This document shows positions 8,996-18,154 of a stretch of DNA of 64,000 bases, piece after piece (the first letter of the stretch is position 1; each line of letters opens with the position of its first letter). Location of the stretch: NCBI RefSeq assembly GCF_002246015.1, contig NZ_NOLJ01000004.1:1-64000 (forward strand), given 5' to 3'. The notes beneath the pieces were generated by a model, which did no database searches, was not told the DNA's origin, and was given only the letters and a program-made list of their open reading frames with translations. Source of the DNA: Nostoc sp. 'Peltigera membranacea cyanobiont' 210A. GTDB lineage: Bacteria; Cyanobacteriota; Cyanobacteriia; Cyanobacteriales; Nostocaceae. A program made the position numbers and the translations under genes.

Positions 8996-9910
8996 TTGAA
9001 AGGACTTGAAAAACTAACTACTACGAAGTTATCAGCCTGGGTGCAGCTAGCTCAAACCCAAGTTGAACGAGGACAAGTTGCCGATCGCATTCCGCAATTA
9101 GCTAAAGCTTATCCTAGTTGGTTTGCAGTTCACATCTGCTGTAAATCGGGTAAAACCATCAGTTTTGGGGATACAGCTTGTGTTTTCCCGCTAATGAGCG
9201 TGATTAAGACATTTTCCCTACTTTATTTGCTAGAACATCTCGGAGCAGAAACAGTTTTTGGCTGGGTTGGGGTGGAACCATCGGATGCACCCTTCAATTC
9301 TTTAGAACAATTAGTTAGCGATCGCGGCCATCCCCGCAACCCGATGATTAATAGTGGAGCAATTACTCTGTCTGATAAATTACCAGGAAATGACGCTAAT
9401 CATCGCACTCTCTTATTTTGTCAATGGCTCAACCAATTAGCAGGTTGCCAACTAAGTTTAGATGAGGAAATGCTGGCTTCAGTGCGATTAACCCGTTCAA
9501 CAGCTAATGAAGCGATCGCTAATTATCTCACCCAAGCTGGTCATCTAGAAAATATTGAAACAGCACTTGACACTTACGAGCAAATATGCTGTATTTCTGG
9601 GCAAGTTGAAGATTTAGCCCTGTTAGGAAAACTCTTAGCTTTTGACAATGGCTGTATATCACCACAAAACCGCCGAATTGTCAATGCTGTAATGTCAACT
9701 TGTGGACTGTATGAAGCTTCTGCCCAGTTTGCAGTCAGAATTGGTCTACCAATGAAATCAGGGATTGGTGGTGGACTTGTAGCAATAGTACCAGGAGAGG
9801 GAGCGATCGCTTGTTACAGTCCTAGTTTGGATAATATCGGAAATCCTGTAGGTGCGATCGCATTGGTTGAAGTTTTAGCGCAAGAGTTACAGTTGAGTAT
9901 TTTTGGTTAA
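8996..9910 (+). CDS. glsA: Glutaminase A
   Basis: Hydrolyses L-glutamine to glutamate and ammonia. The beta-lactamase-like serine glutaminase fold is recognised by FPLMSVIKTFSLLYLL, whose S68-x-x-K71 pair is the catalytic Ser-Lys. It is confirmed by NPMINSGAI (about residues 118-126) and the C-terminal GIGGGLVAIVPGEGAIACYS and LDNIGNPVGA. The 304-residue length is standard. The only start that covers the whole domain is the TTG at 8996. The 3' end overlaps the convergent lipoprotein gene by 24 bases. Heterocystous strains handle glutamine as the first product of nitrogen fixation, but nothing here links the gene specifically to heterocysts. Confidence 0.95.
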   Translation: MKGLEKLTTTKLSAWVQLAQTQVERGQVADRIPQLAKAYPSWFAVHICCKSGKTISFGDTACVFPLMSVIKTFSLLYLLEHLGAETVFGWVGVEPSDAPFNSLEQLVSDRGHPRNPMINSGAITLSDKLPGNDANHRTLLFCQWLNQLAGCQLSLDEEMLASVRLTRSTANEAIANYLTQAGHLENIETALDTYEQICCISGQVEDLALLGKLLAFDNGCISPQNRRIVNAVMSTCGLYEASAQFAVRIGLPMKSGIGGGLVAIVPGEGAIACYSPSLDNIGNPVGAIALVEVLAQELQLSIFG

Positions 9911-11650
9911 TTCTGGTTTTTCTGGATCGGGAGCGGTTGTTTTAGATAACGGCATAGATTCAGAATTTGGCGTTACCTCTGGCTCTGGTTCTGCTGGTGG
10001 CGTAATTATTTTTGGTACAGGAGACTCAATAATCTCTGGCAGTGTGGGTGACGAACTAGGAGATGGTGCAATTGTTACTTGTGGAGTAGGTGTCTTACTC
10101 GTTAGACGATTAAAAAATCCGCCAAATCTAGATTTTGTTGGCTGAGGCGTTACTTTTTTGGGTAACGGCGTAGATTCAGGAGTTGGTGTTACCTCTGGCT
10201 GTGGTTCTGGTGTTGGCGTAATAATTTCTGGTACAGGAGACTCAATAATCTCTGGCAGCGTGGGTGGCAAACTAGGAGATGGTGCAACAGGTGCTTCTGG
10301 GGTAGGCACTTTACCAGCCCCACGGTTAAAAAATCCACCAAATCTTGGTTTTGTTGGCTGAGGCGTTACTTTTTCAGGTAAAGGCGTAGATTCAGGAGTT
10401 GGCGTTATCTCTGGCTGTGCTTCTGGTGCTGGCGTAATTATTTCTGGTGGTGTCGGAGACAAAGTGGGAGATGGTACAGCCGTTGGAACTTCTAATTTTG
10501 GCTGTTCTGGCTGTATTTGGGATTTTTCTGGAACTTCAGTTTCAGGAATAGGCTGTTTTTCTACCTTCGGTTGTATTTGGGGTGTTTTTTCAACGGATGG
10601 TGTGGGTATGGGTTTAGGTGCAAGTTTATAATTCGGGTCTACAATACCGCGTACCTCAGCTGCTGTGAGTTCTCCTCTGACAATTCTCGACAGAGTGTCT
10701 TTGCCCTTTGGCTGGTAGTCAATCAATCTAACTGTAGTATTAAAAGCATTTTTGACAGCATTTCCTTGATTATCGAGAAATTCTAGCTTTACCCAGTTTT
10801 TCCCTGCGCGGAAGCCTTTAAGGTAAACTGCTTGCCAGCGATCGAAAATAAAGCTTTCACCATTAATAGTGGAGCGGATGCGCCAATCACTGAACTCGTC
10901 GTTGGGGTTTTCCTTACCAACGAGATGCAAAGGAGCGTTAGTTAGGTAAAAGTCCAGTAAGATTGGTTCTGCTCCGTAGCTGCTTTGAGGACGGCTGTAA
11001 GTTAACAGCGGGAATTTAGGATCTGGGGTGTTGTCGTCGGTTTTAGTGAAGACGTAAAATGTTGTTTGGGCATAAGCACCTTCATTCTTAAAGCTTTCAT
11101 GCCAAGGACGAGAGGCAAAGACGCGCAGGGTATGACTACCTGGAGACAAGTCTGGCAATACCAAGGGCTGATTCAGGTCGTAAACAGGTATATAAGGTTG
11201 ATTATCCAGAATTACGTGTAAATGTGGCCCCAGTTGTAATTGTGGGTCTTTAAATATTGGTAGATCCTTAACCTGAAAACTGGCTGTTACTTTGTTGTCT
11301 TGAAGAACTTCATCAAATTTTGGAGTAACAATTGTCACTTGTGGCTGATAAACTTCCAAAATTGGACGCAGTTCTTGAATAACAGATGGAGGGGAAACTT
11401 CCGAAAATTGCTTTGAAATTTGAGAAATCTTTGGGGAGTTTTCTTTATAGCCAGTAGATACTTCCTGGCTGTCGGCTTTCTCGCCGCAACTGGTCAAGCT
11501 TAATACCAGCACTAATATCATTACCCACCTGAGAATCGAGAACCTCTGAGGGAGGAGCTTCTCTAACACCCTTTTCTGCCACGAGTTCATGCGTTGCATC
11601 CAGTGATAGTCTTCGACAATTGACAGATTATTTTGGCTTAAACTGTCCAT
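9887..11650 (-). CDS. Proline/threonine-rich repeat lipoprotein, conserved hypothetical
   Basis: A 587-residue protein, or about 567 if it starts at the Met at residue 21. A hydrophobic helix (ILRWVMILVLVLSLTSC) ends in a lipobox with Cys55, so it is a probable lipoprotein or membrane-anchored protein. Residues 80-340 form a conserved, apparently Ig-like region (GPHLHVILDNQPYIPV, LRVFASRPWHESFKNEGAY). The C-terminal 240 residues are Pro/Thr/Glu-rich. They contain a tandem repeat of 72 residues (216 bp), about 2.7 copies, each carrying KPRFGGFFNR. The function is unknown; the low-complexity tail may span the peptidoglycan. The 3' end overlaps glsA by 24 bases in convergent orientation. Confidence 0.75.
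   Translation of the reverse strand: MDSLSQNNLSIVEDYHWMQRMNSWQKRVLEKLLPQRFSILRWVMILVLVLSLTSCGEKADSQEVSTGYKENSPKISQISKQFSEVSPPSVIQELRPILEVYQPQVTIVTPKFDEVLQDNKVTASFQVKDLPIFKDPQLQLGPHLHVILDNQPYIPVYDLNQPLVLPDLSPGSHTLRVFASRPWHESFKNEGAYAQTTFYVFTKTDDNTPDPKFPLLTYSRPQSSYGAEPILLDFYLTNAPLHLVGKENPNDEFSDWRIRSTINGESFIFDRWQAVYLKGFRAGKNWVKLEFLDNQGNAVKNAFNTTVRLIDYQPKGKDTLSRIVRGELTAAEVRGIVDPNYKLAPKPIPTPSVEKTPQIQPKVEKQPIPETEVPEKSQIQPEQPKLEVPTAVPSPTLSPTPPEIITPAPEAQPEITPTPESTPLPEKVTPQPTKPRFGGFFNRGAGKVPTPEAPVAPSPSLPPTLPEIIESPVPEIITPTPEPQPEVTPTPESTPLPKKVTPQPTKSRFGGFFNRLTSKTPTPQVTIAPSPSSSPTLPEIIESPVPKIITPPAEPEPEVTPNSESMPLSKTTAPDPEKPELTKNTQL
9912..10470. repeat. 216-bp in-frame tandem repeat inside the lipoprotein gene
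   Basis: The word GCTGAGGCGT occurs at 10141 and again at 10357, and flanking sequence repeats with the same 216-bp period over about 2.7 copies. The period is a multiple of three, so gain or loss of a unit keeps the reading frame. Between copies the unit has drifted at scattered positions. Confidence 0.85.
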
Positions 11651-12127
11651 CTGGAACTATAGCCCAAAAGGTGAAATCTGCCTCACATCACATAAGTTTT
11701 CCTTGGTATGCTCATAAAATTTTAAAAGAAATCATAATCTTTACAGCGTTTTACTTGCAAAAATTGAAATATGACATAAATGTTCATGAGTAATAGCAGT
11801 AAAAGTTGGGACATGGGCTACATACAGCCAAACCATAAATTTTACGAATTGTTATTCTTTGTAAATTAAATAGATAAACTATTGACTTTTGGACAAAAAG
11901 TTTGAAGTTAAAAGCCAGTTAAGGCATGAATTCCAGCAATATTTGAGCAAGTTTGAATTATTGTTAAAATATCTCTAACAATGTACAAGTGAAGACTCTA
12001 TAATTCAACGAGAAACAACAATCCACATAGGTCTTCATCGCGGCTTCAGTAAAGTTCTGGAATTTGCGGTAATGGTTAATTTTGTGGTATTCATGATTCC
12101 TCATTCCTTATCAAGAGAGGAGGTCGA
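11651..12127. other. psaA upstream regulatory region
   Basis: A 477-base gap without a gene, divergent from the lipoprotein gene. It is A+T-rich and should contain the psaA promoter(s) and leader. I cannot assign defined -35/-10 or HLR1 boxes with confidence. A strong ribosome-binding site, GAGAGGAGG at about 12115-12123, lies five bases before the psaA ATG. Confidence 0.55.
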
Positions 12128-14386
12128 ATGACAATAAGTCCTCCGGAGCGAGAGGAAAAAAAGGCAAGAGTAATCGTCGATAATGACCCAGTTCCAACCT
12201 CATTCGAAAGATGGGCGCAACCTGGACACTTTGACAGAACCTTAGCCAGAGGTCCCAAAACCACCACATGGATTTGGAACCTGCACGCACTCGCCCATGA
12301 TTTTGATACACATACAAGCGATTTAGAAGATATATCCCGCAAGATATTCTCAGCCCACTTCGGCCACTTAGCCGTAGTGATGGTTTGGTTGAGCGGGATG
12401 ATTTTCCACGGCGCAAAGTTTTCTAACTACGAAGCTTGGTTAAGCGACCCGTTGAACGTTAGACCTAGTGCTCAAGTAGTTTGGCCCATTGTGGGACAAG
12501 ACATTTTAAACGGTGATGTTGGCGGTGGTTTCCACGGTATTCAAATCACCTCCGGTTTGTTCCAAGTATGGCGTGGCTGGGGGATCACAAATTCCTTCCA
12601 ACTTTACGTAACTGCGATCGGTGGCTTGGTATTAGCAGCATTATTACTATTTGCCGGCTGGTTCCATTACCACAAACGCGCTCCCAAACTGGAATGGTTC
12701 CAGAATGTGGAGTCGATGCTGAATCACCACTTGCAAATATTGCTAGGTTGTGGTTCCTTGGGATGGGCAGGTCACATAATCCACGTATCCGCACCGACCA
12801 ACAAGCTTTTGGATGCAGGCGTTGCTCTCAAAGACATACCCTTGCCCCACGAGTTCATCTTGAACAAAGACTTGTTGACCGAGCTGTATCCTAGCTTTGC
12901 TGCTGGTTTAGCACCTTTCTTCACCTTGAACTGGGGTCAGTATGCTGACTTCCTCACCTTCAAGGGCGGTCTAAACCCAGTAACAGGCGGCTTGTGGATG
13001 ACTGATATTGCTCATCACCACTTAGCGATCGCAGTTATCTTTATTATTGCTGGTCACCAGTACCGTACCAACTGGGGTATTGGTCACAGCATTAAAGAGA
13101 TCCTGGAAAACCATAAAGGTCCTTTCACCGGTGAAGGTCACAAAGGTCTCTACGAAAACCTGACCTCATCTTGGCACGCTCAGTTGGCTACTAACCTAGC
13201 CTTCTTGGGTTCGCTGACCATCATCGTCGCGCATCACATGTACGCGATGCCTCCCTATCCATATTTGGCAACTGATTATGCTACACAGTTGTGCATTTTC
13301 ACCCACCACATGTGGATTGGTGGATTCTGTATAGTCGGCGGTGCGGCTCACGCTGCCATATTCATGGTGCGGGATTACGATCCGGTTGTGAACCAAAACA
13401 ACTTACTGGATCGGGTGCTTCGTCACCGAGATGCGATTATTTCTCACCTTAACTGGGTGTGTATCTTCCTCGGCTTCCATAGCTTTGGACTTTACATCCA
13501 CAACGATACAATGCGTGCCTTGGGGCGTCCCCAAGATATGTTCTCTGATACTGCAATTCAGTTGCAGCCAGTGTTTGCTCAGTGGGTACAAAACATCCAC
13601 ACCCTAGCTCCTGGTGGCACTGCTCCCAATGCGCTAGAACCCGTTAGCTATGCTTTCGGCGGTGGGATTTTGGCTGTAGGCGGTAAGGTAGCGATGATGC
13701 CTATTGCTTTGGGTACGGCGGACTTCTTAATCCACCATATTCACGCATTCCAAATACACGTTACTGTCCTAATTCTGCTCAAAGGTGTACTGTTTGCCCG
13801 TAGCTCTCGTCTGATTCCAGACAAGGCAAACCTGGGCTTCCGCTTCCCCTGCGACGGTCCTGGTCGTGGCGGTACTTGTCAAGTCTCTGGTTGGGATCAT
13901 GTGTTCCTCGGACTTTTCTGGATGTACAACACAATATCCATTGCAATTTTCCACTTCAGTTGGAAGATGCAATCAGATGTGTGGGGAACCGTAGATGCAG
14001 ATGGTGCTGTGACTCACATCACCGGTGGTAACTTTGCCCAAAGCGCCATAACCATCAACGGTTGGTTGCGAGACTTCTTGTGGGCACAAGCTACACAAGT
14101 CATCAATTCCTATGGCAGCGCGCTATCTGCCTATGGTCTACTCTTCTTAGGCGCTCACTTTGTCTGGGCATTCAGCTTGATGTTCCTGTTCAGTGGTCGC
14201 GGCTACTGGCAAGAACTGATTGAGTCCATTGTTTGGGCGCATAACAAACTGAAGGTAGCACCAGCAATTCAGCCTCGCGCTCTGAGTATTATTCAGGGTC
14301 GGGCTGTAGGGGTAGCTCACTACCTCTTGGGAGGAATTGCCACAACTTGGGCATTCTTCCATGCACACATCCTTTCAGTAGGGTAG
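12128..14386 (+). CDS. psaA: Photosystem I P700 chlorophyll a apoprotein A1
   Basis: Large core subunit of photosystem I. With PsaB it binds the P700 special pair, antenna chlorophylls, phylloquinone and the FX iron-sulfur cluster in the thylakoid membrane. The 752-residue length is typical. The FX loop [12 protein letters not shown] supplies two cysteines at about residues 575 and 584. Many His-containing helices ([22 protein letters not shown]) are present as expected. The ATG at 12128 follows an excellent ribosome-binding site. psaB follows 120 bases later on the same strand and the two are normally co-transcribed. Confidence 0.99.
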   Translation: MTISPPEREEKKARVIVDNDPVPTSFERWAQPGHFDRTLARGPKTTTWIWNLHALAHDFDTHTSDLEDISRKIFSAHFGHLAVVMVWLSGMIFHGAKFSNYEAWLSDPLNVRPSAQVVWPIVGQDILNGDVGGGFHGIQITSGLFQVWRGWGITNSFQLYVTAIGGLVLAALLLFAGWFHYHKRAPKLEWFQNVESMLNHHLQILLGCGSLGWAGHIIHVSAPTNKLLDAGVALKDIPLPHEFILNKDLLTELYPSFAAGLAPFFTLNWGQYADFLTFKGGLNPVTGGLWMTDIAHHHLAIAVIFIIAGHQYRTNWGIGHSIKEILENHKGPFTGEGHKGLYENLTSSWHAQLATNLAFLGSLTIIVAHHMYAMPPYPYLATDYATQLCIFTHHMWIGGFCIVGGAAHAAIFMVRDYDPVVNQNNLLDRVLRHRDAIISHLNWVCIFLGFHSFGLYIHNDTMRALGRPQDMFSDTAIQLQPVFAQWVQNIHTLAPGGTAPNALEPVSYAFGGGILAVGGKVAMMPIALGTADFLIHHIHAFQIHVTVLILLKGVLFARSSRLIPDKANLGFRFPCDGPGRGGTCQVSGWDHVFLGLFWMYNTISIAIFHFSWKMQSDVWGTVDADGAVTHITGGNFAQSAITINGWLRDFLWAQATQVINSYGSALSAYGLLFLGAHFVWAFSLMFLFSGRGYWQELIESIVWAHNKLKVAPAIQPRALSIIQGRAVGVAHYLLGGIATTWAFFHAHILSVG

Positions 14387-14398
14387 CAATCAGTTATT

Positions 14399-14459
14399 GA
14401 GTGCTGAGTACTGAGTGCTGAGGCAAAACTCAGAACTCAGGACTCAGAACTCAGGACTC
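14399..14459. repeat. Inverted repeat in the psaA-psaB spacer
   Basis: The left arm (14399-14422) is made of GAGTGCTGAGTACTGAG-type words. The right arm (14429-14459) is built of CTCAGAACTCAGGACTCAG words that pair with it around a short AAAA-containing loop. RNA would form a long imperfect hairpin between the two cistrons. It belongs to the same family as other dispersed ACTCAGGACTC repeats of these genomes. A role in mRNA processing is possible but not shown. Confidence 0.75.
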
Positions 14460-14506
14460 TAGACGCTGATATTTGATGGCTAAAGGTCAGAGGATTTATT
14501 AAACCT

Positions 14507-16738
14507 ATGGCGACAAAATTTCCGAAATTTAGCCAGGATCTCGCACAGGACCCGACGACTCGTCGGATATGGTATGCGATCGCTACAGGCAACGATTTTG
14601 AAACCCATGATGGCATGACGGAAGAAAATCTTTACCAAAAGATTTTCGCAACTCACTTCGGTCACTTGGCAATCATCTTCCTGTGGGCATCCAGCCTCCT
14701 GTTCCACGTAGCCTGGCAAGGTAACTTTGAACAGTGGATTAAAGATCCCATTCATATCCGTCCCATCGCCCATGCGATTTGGGACCCCCACTTTGGTAAA
14801 CCAGCGATCGAAGCTTTTACCCAAGCGGGCGCTAGCAATCCGGTAAACATTACCTACTCTGGTCTCTACCATTGGTGGTATACCATCGGTATGCGGAATA
14901 ACGGCGAACTGTACAACGGTTCAGTGTTCTTGCTGTTATTCGCTGCTGTATTACTGTTTGCTGGTTGGCTGCATTTGCAACCCAAGTACCGTCCTAGCTT
15001 GGCATGGTTTAAGAGCGCTGAACATCGCCTAAACCACCACTTAGCAGGTTTGTTTGGTGTTAGTTCATTGGCTTGGGCTGGTCACTTAATTCACGTTGCT
15101 GTCCCCGAATCTCGCGGTCAGCACGTAGGTTGGGATAACTTCCTATCCACCCCACCCCACCCAGCAGGTTTGACACCATTCTTTACAGGCAACTGGGGTG
15201 TTTACGCTCAAAACCCTGACACTCCGGGGCATATATTCAGCACATCCCAAGGTGCAGGGACTGCGATTCTGACTTTCTTGGGTGGTTTCCATCCCCAGAC
15301 AGAAGCTTTGTGGCTGACTGACATGGCTCATCACCACTTGGCGATCGCAGTTATCTTTATAGTTGCCGGTCACCAGTACCGGACTAACTTCGGAATTGGT
15401 CACAGCATCAAAGAAATGCTGAACTCCAAATCCGGTTTAGTACCTGGTACAAAGAGTGAAGGTCAGTTCAACCTGCCTCACCAAGGGTTGTACGACACCT
15501 ATAACAATTCACTGCACTTCCAGTTGGGTATTCACCTAGCTGCTTTAGGAACCATCACCTCTTTGGTGGCACAGCACATGTACGCCATGCCTCCTTATGC
15601 ATTTATTGCTAAGGACTACACAACTCAGGCAGCGCTGTACACGCACCATCAATACATTGCTGGTTTCCTGATACTTGGTGCTTTTGCTCACGGAGCTATA
15701 TTCTGGGTACGTGATTACGATCCAGAACAAAACAAAGGCAACGTCCTTGAGCGCGTGTTGAAGCACAAAGAAGCGATTATTTCCCACCTCAGCTGGGTAT
15801 CTCTTTTCTTAGGCTTCCACACCCTTAGCTTGTACGTTCACAACGATGTAGTGGTTGCTTTCGGTACTCCTGAAAAGCAAATCCTGATTGAGCCAGTGTT
15901 TGCCCAGTTCGTCCAAGCTGCTCATGGTAAAGTACTCTACGGTTTAGATACCTTGTTGTCTAACCCAGATAGTATTGCCAATACAGCATGGCCCAACTAC
16001 GCTAACGTTTGGTTACCAGGCTGGTTAGATGCCATCAATGCTGGTACTAACTCCTTGTTCTTGACAATTGGCCCTGGCGACTTCTTGGTACACCATGCGA
16101 TCGCTTTGGGTCTGCACACCACCACCTTGATCTTGGTCAAAGGTGCTTTGGATGCCCGTGGTTCTAAGCTGATGCCCGATAAAAAGGACTTCGGCTATGC
16201 CTTCCCTTGTGACGGCCCCGGTCGTGGCGGTACTTGCGACATCTCAGGTTGGGATTCCTTCTACCTCGCTACATTCTGGATGCTCAATACCCTTGGTTGG
16301 GTTACCTTCTACTGGCATTGGAAGCATCTAGGTATTTGGCAAGGCAACGTAGCTCAGTTCAATGAGAACTCTACATATCTCATGGGCTGGTTCCGCGATT
16401 ACCTCTGGGCTAACTCTGCTCAGTTGATTAACGGTTACAACCCTTACGGCGTGAATAACCTGTCTGTCTGGGCTTGGATGTTCCTATTTGGACACCTAGT
16501 TTGGGCTACTGGCTTTATGTTCTTAATCTCCTGGAGAGGTTACTGGCAAGAGTTGATTGAAACCCTTGTTTGGGCACACGAACGCACTCCTCTAGCTAAC
16601 CTAGTTCGCTGGAAAGATAAGCCCGTTGCTCTGTCTATCGTTCAAGGTCGTGTAGTTGGTCTAGCTCACTTCACTGTTGGCTACGTCGTAACTTACGCAG
16701 CATTCTTGATTGCTTCTACGGCTGGTAAGTTCGGTTAA
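14507..16738 (+). CDS. psaB: Photosystem I P700 chlorophyll a apoprotein A2
   Basis: Second large core subunit of photosystem I, partner of PsaA. The 743-residue length and N-terminus [20 protein letters not shown] are typical. The FX-cluster loop [12 protein letters not shown] puts cysteines at about residues 568 and 577. Conserved helices such as [22 protein letters not shown] are intact. A GGA-type ribosome-binding site lies around 14490. A strong terminator follows 30 bases after the stop, so the psaA-psaB unit ends here. Confidence 0.99.
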   Translation: MATKFPKFSQDLAQDPTTRRIWYAIATGNDFETHDGMTEENLYQKIFATHFGHLAIIFLWASSLLFHVAWQGNFEQWIKDPIHIRPIAHAIWDPHFGKPAIEAFTQAGASNPVNITYSGLYHWWYTIGMRNNGELYNGSVFLLLFAAVLLFAGWLHLQPKYRPSLAWFKSAEHRLNHHLAGLFGVSSLAWAGHLIHVAVPESRGQHVGWDNFLSTPPHPAGLTPFFTGNWGVYAQNPDTPGHIFSTSQGAGTAILTFLGGFHPQTEALWLTDMAHHHLAIAVIFIVAGHQYRTNFGIGHSIKEMLNSKSGLVPGTKSEGQFNLPHQGLYDTYNNSLHFQLGIHLAALGTITSLVAQHMYAMPPYAFIAKDYTTQAALYTHHQYIAGFLILGAFAHGAIFWVRDYDPEQNKGNVLERVLKHKEAIISHLSWVSLFLGFHTLSLYVHNDVVVAFGTPEKQILIEPVFAQFVQAAHGKVLYGLDTLLSNPDSIANTAWPNYANVWLPGWLDAINAGTNSLFLTIGPGDFLVHHAIALGLHTTTLILVKGALDARGSKLMPDKKDFGYAFPCDGPGRGGTCDISGWDSFYLATFWMLNTLGWVTFYWHWKHLGIWQGNVAQFNENSTYLMGWFRDYLWANSAQLINGYNPYGVNNLSVWAWMFLFGHLVWATGFMFLISWRGYWQELIETLVWAHERTPLANLVRWKDKPVALSIVQGRVVGLAHFTVGYVVTYAAFLIASTAGKFG

Positions 16739-16765
16739 TTCGGCTGCTAGTTTTGTAGATAAGTA

Positions 16766-16801
16766 ATAAAAATCCCCTGCCGCAATGGTGGGGGATTTTT
16801 T
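16766..16801 (+). terminator. Rho-independent terminator of psaAB
   Basis: AAAAATCCCC, a short loop, and GGGGATTTTTT form a G+C stem flanked by A and T runs, directly after psaB. This is a classical intrinsic terminator and, given the A run on the other side, could act in both directions. Confidence 0.9.
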
Positions 16802-16970
16802 GTAGAATTAGTTAAGTTTAAAATTACAGTAATAGAAGTTGAAGGTGCTATAAAAATAAATGGAAAGAAAATGCAATTCCAACAAAAATCTATTATCAAA
16901 GAAAATTGGTGGCTGATGTAGTGTAGTTTTCCTAACTTAAATTGGGCAAGGTTAAGAACCTACGATGATT
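16802..16970. other. Spacer between the psaB terminator and the MITE
   Basis: No gene assigned. A short open frame without a start codon reads ITVIEVEGAIKINGKKM before stopping at about 16920. It could be debris of a gene but is too short to identify. Confidence 0.25.
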
Positions 16971-17139
16971 TACAGCAGTTTTCTTTTGCATGAGGTACAA
17001 AGTCACTGGTTTTGAGGCAGGAGGCAGATCGCTTTTAGCGTCTCCCCTTGGGAGAAGGCAGGAGGCAGGAGGGAGAAGAATAATTTGATTTGTGAATCCT
17101 TCCTTGGTTCTGTACCTCATTTAGCTGCAAACTGCTGTA
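16971..17139. mobile_element. MITE family A, copy 1
   Basis: A 169-bp non-coding element with imperfect terminal inverted repeats of about 28 bp. The left end reads TACAGCAGTTTTC...GCATGAGGTAC, and the right end is the complement of TACAGCAGTTTGC...AATGAGGTAC. Both ends finish in TA, consistent with insertion at a TA dinucleotide. The core has the G/A-rich words AGGCAGGAGGCAGGAGGG and GAATAATTTGATTTGTGAATCC. A second copy lies at 34041-34200 with the same ends and core but a different insert of about 25-35 bp in the middle. No transposase is encoded, so mobilisation in trans is inferred. Confidence 0.88.
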
Positions 17140-17358
17140 TCCACTGAGATATTAGATTGTGATGGTTCTAAATACACATTTTCTAATGAACAAGAAGCAC
17201 GTTACTTCTTAATGGAGGATGAATTCACCCAATTTGAATTACTTGACCAAGAAGATGAACAAGAACTCGGTATCTCGTTGTGCCTCATACAGATACCAAA
17301 AGGAAAAAACGAAAAGGAATTAATAGAAAAAATGTATGTAAAACAAACCGAAATCTGA
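17140..17358 (+). pseudogene. Possible remnant reading frame between the MITE and an antitoxin gene
   Basis: An open frame runs from the MITE edge to a TGA at 17356-17358, one base before the antitoxin ATG. It reads ILDCDGSKYTFSNEQEARYF and continues through ELLDQEDEQELGI to KMYVKQTEI. It has protein-like acidic composition. The only ATG, at 17212, would give 48 residues. I do not recognise a family. Either it is a small leader gene of the toxin-antitoxin operon, or the 3' end of a gene whose 5' part was lost at the MITE. Confidence 0.3.
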
Positions 17359-17359
17359 A

Positions 17360-17566
17360 ATGAACACTAAACTTGTTGAATCACTGTTGCAAGTTATCCT
17401 ATCTCTCTCTGATGAGGAGCGATCGCTTTTGGAAGAAAAACTATTTTTCGATTCATCAGAGCCTTCAACTCGTGATTTAATGCTATTTGCCCAGACTGGA
17501 GGAGCCTTTAACTTTCTTGAAAATGAACCAGACATATACTCCCTTGACGACGGGGAACCTATCTAA
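17360..17566 (+). CDS. Putative antitoxin of a MazF/PemK-type module
   Basis: A 68-residue acidic protein directly before a MazF/PemK-like toxin gene; the stop and start codons share one base (TAATG). The N-terminal segment KLVESLLQVILSLSDEERSLLEEKLF is a predicted helix pair of the kind found in small cyanobacterial antitoxins. The C-terminal acidic tail (NEPDIYSLDDGEPI) could be the toxin-blocking segment. It has no clear DNA-binding motif that I can recognise. Identification rests mainly on position and size. Confidence 0.72.
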   Translation: MNTKLVESLLQVILSLSDEERSLLEEKLFFDSSEPSTRDLMLFAQTGGAFNFLENEPDIYSLDDGEPI

Positions 17567-17913
17567 TGTCTCTTCAAAAAGGTGATATCGTCTTGGTTCC
17601 ATTTCCATTTACAGACTTGAGTGGAACAAAGCTACGCCCTGGTTTAGTTTTATGGATAGACACCATAGGCGATGATGTCACTTTATGTTTTATTTCATCT
17701 CAAAATACAAGTAGTTTGAGTCCAGAAGAGTTTATTTTAGAACCTTCAGATCCAGATTTTACTAATACTGGATTACGGGTTGCTTCTAAAGTTAGGGTGA
17801 CTCGAATAACTACCATAGAGCGTAGACTGATTACCAGAAGGATAGGTAAATTAGGAGCAAATCAATTACAGCAGTTGAATACAGTAATGCTTCAAGCTTT
17901 GAAACTGATATAA
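17566..17913 (+). CDS. MazF/PemK-family endoribonuclease toxin
   Basis: A 115-residue toxin of the PemK/MazF family, expected to cleave mRNA when its antitoxin is degraded. The N-terminal block KGDIVLVPFPFTDLSGTKLRPGLVL is the family signature. TGLRVASKVRVTRITTIER, in the middle of the chain, corresponds to the second conserved strand region containing the catalytic Thr/Ser. It is translationally coupled to the preceding antitoxin. Its position in MITE-rich DNA suggests an acquired module. Confidence 0.88.
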   Translation: MSLQKGDIVLVPFPFTDLSGTKLRPGLVLWIDTIGDDVTLCFISSQNTSSLSPEEFILEPSDPDFTNTGLRVASKVRVTRITTIERRLITRRIGKLGANQLQQLNTVMLQALKLI

Positions 17914-18154
17914 TCTCAAGTCTCTTATCAAGCTAGTGAAAACCGCAAATTTTTTAAACCTCTGTACTGACTTGTCACCAAATATTTCAGGAGTATATTC
18001 TCATGTACAGAGATACAAATTTAATATAGTCCTCTGCGTTACTTTGCGCTTCTCTCTGTGTCCCTCTGCGTTAAAAAAATAACTTTTAAAATTAAATCCT
18101 TGAACAATACCAAAACAAGTTATAACTAGAAAAAATGAGATGATTTTATAACTC

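Noticed and set aside
9903-10786. Forward frames opposite the proline-rich lipoprotein gene
   Set aside because: Gly/Ser-rich translations are the mirror image of the Pro/Thr-rich repeats on the other strand. No start signals are seen.
12091-12416. Reverse frames over the psaA start
   Set aside because: These are shadows of the strongly conserved psaA coding sequence with no independent support.
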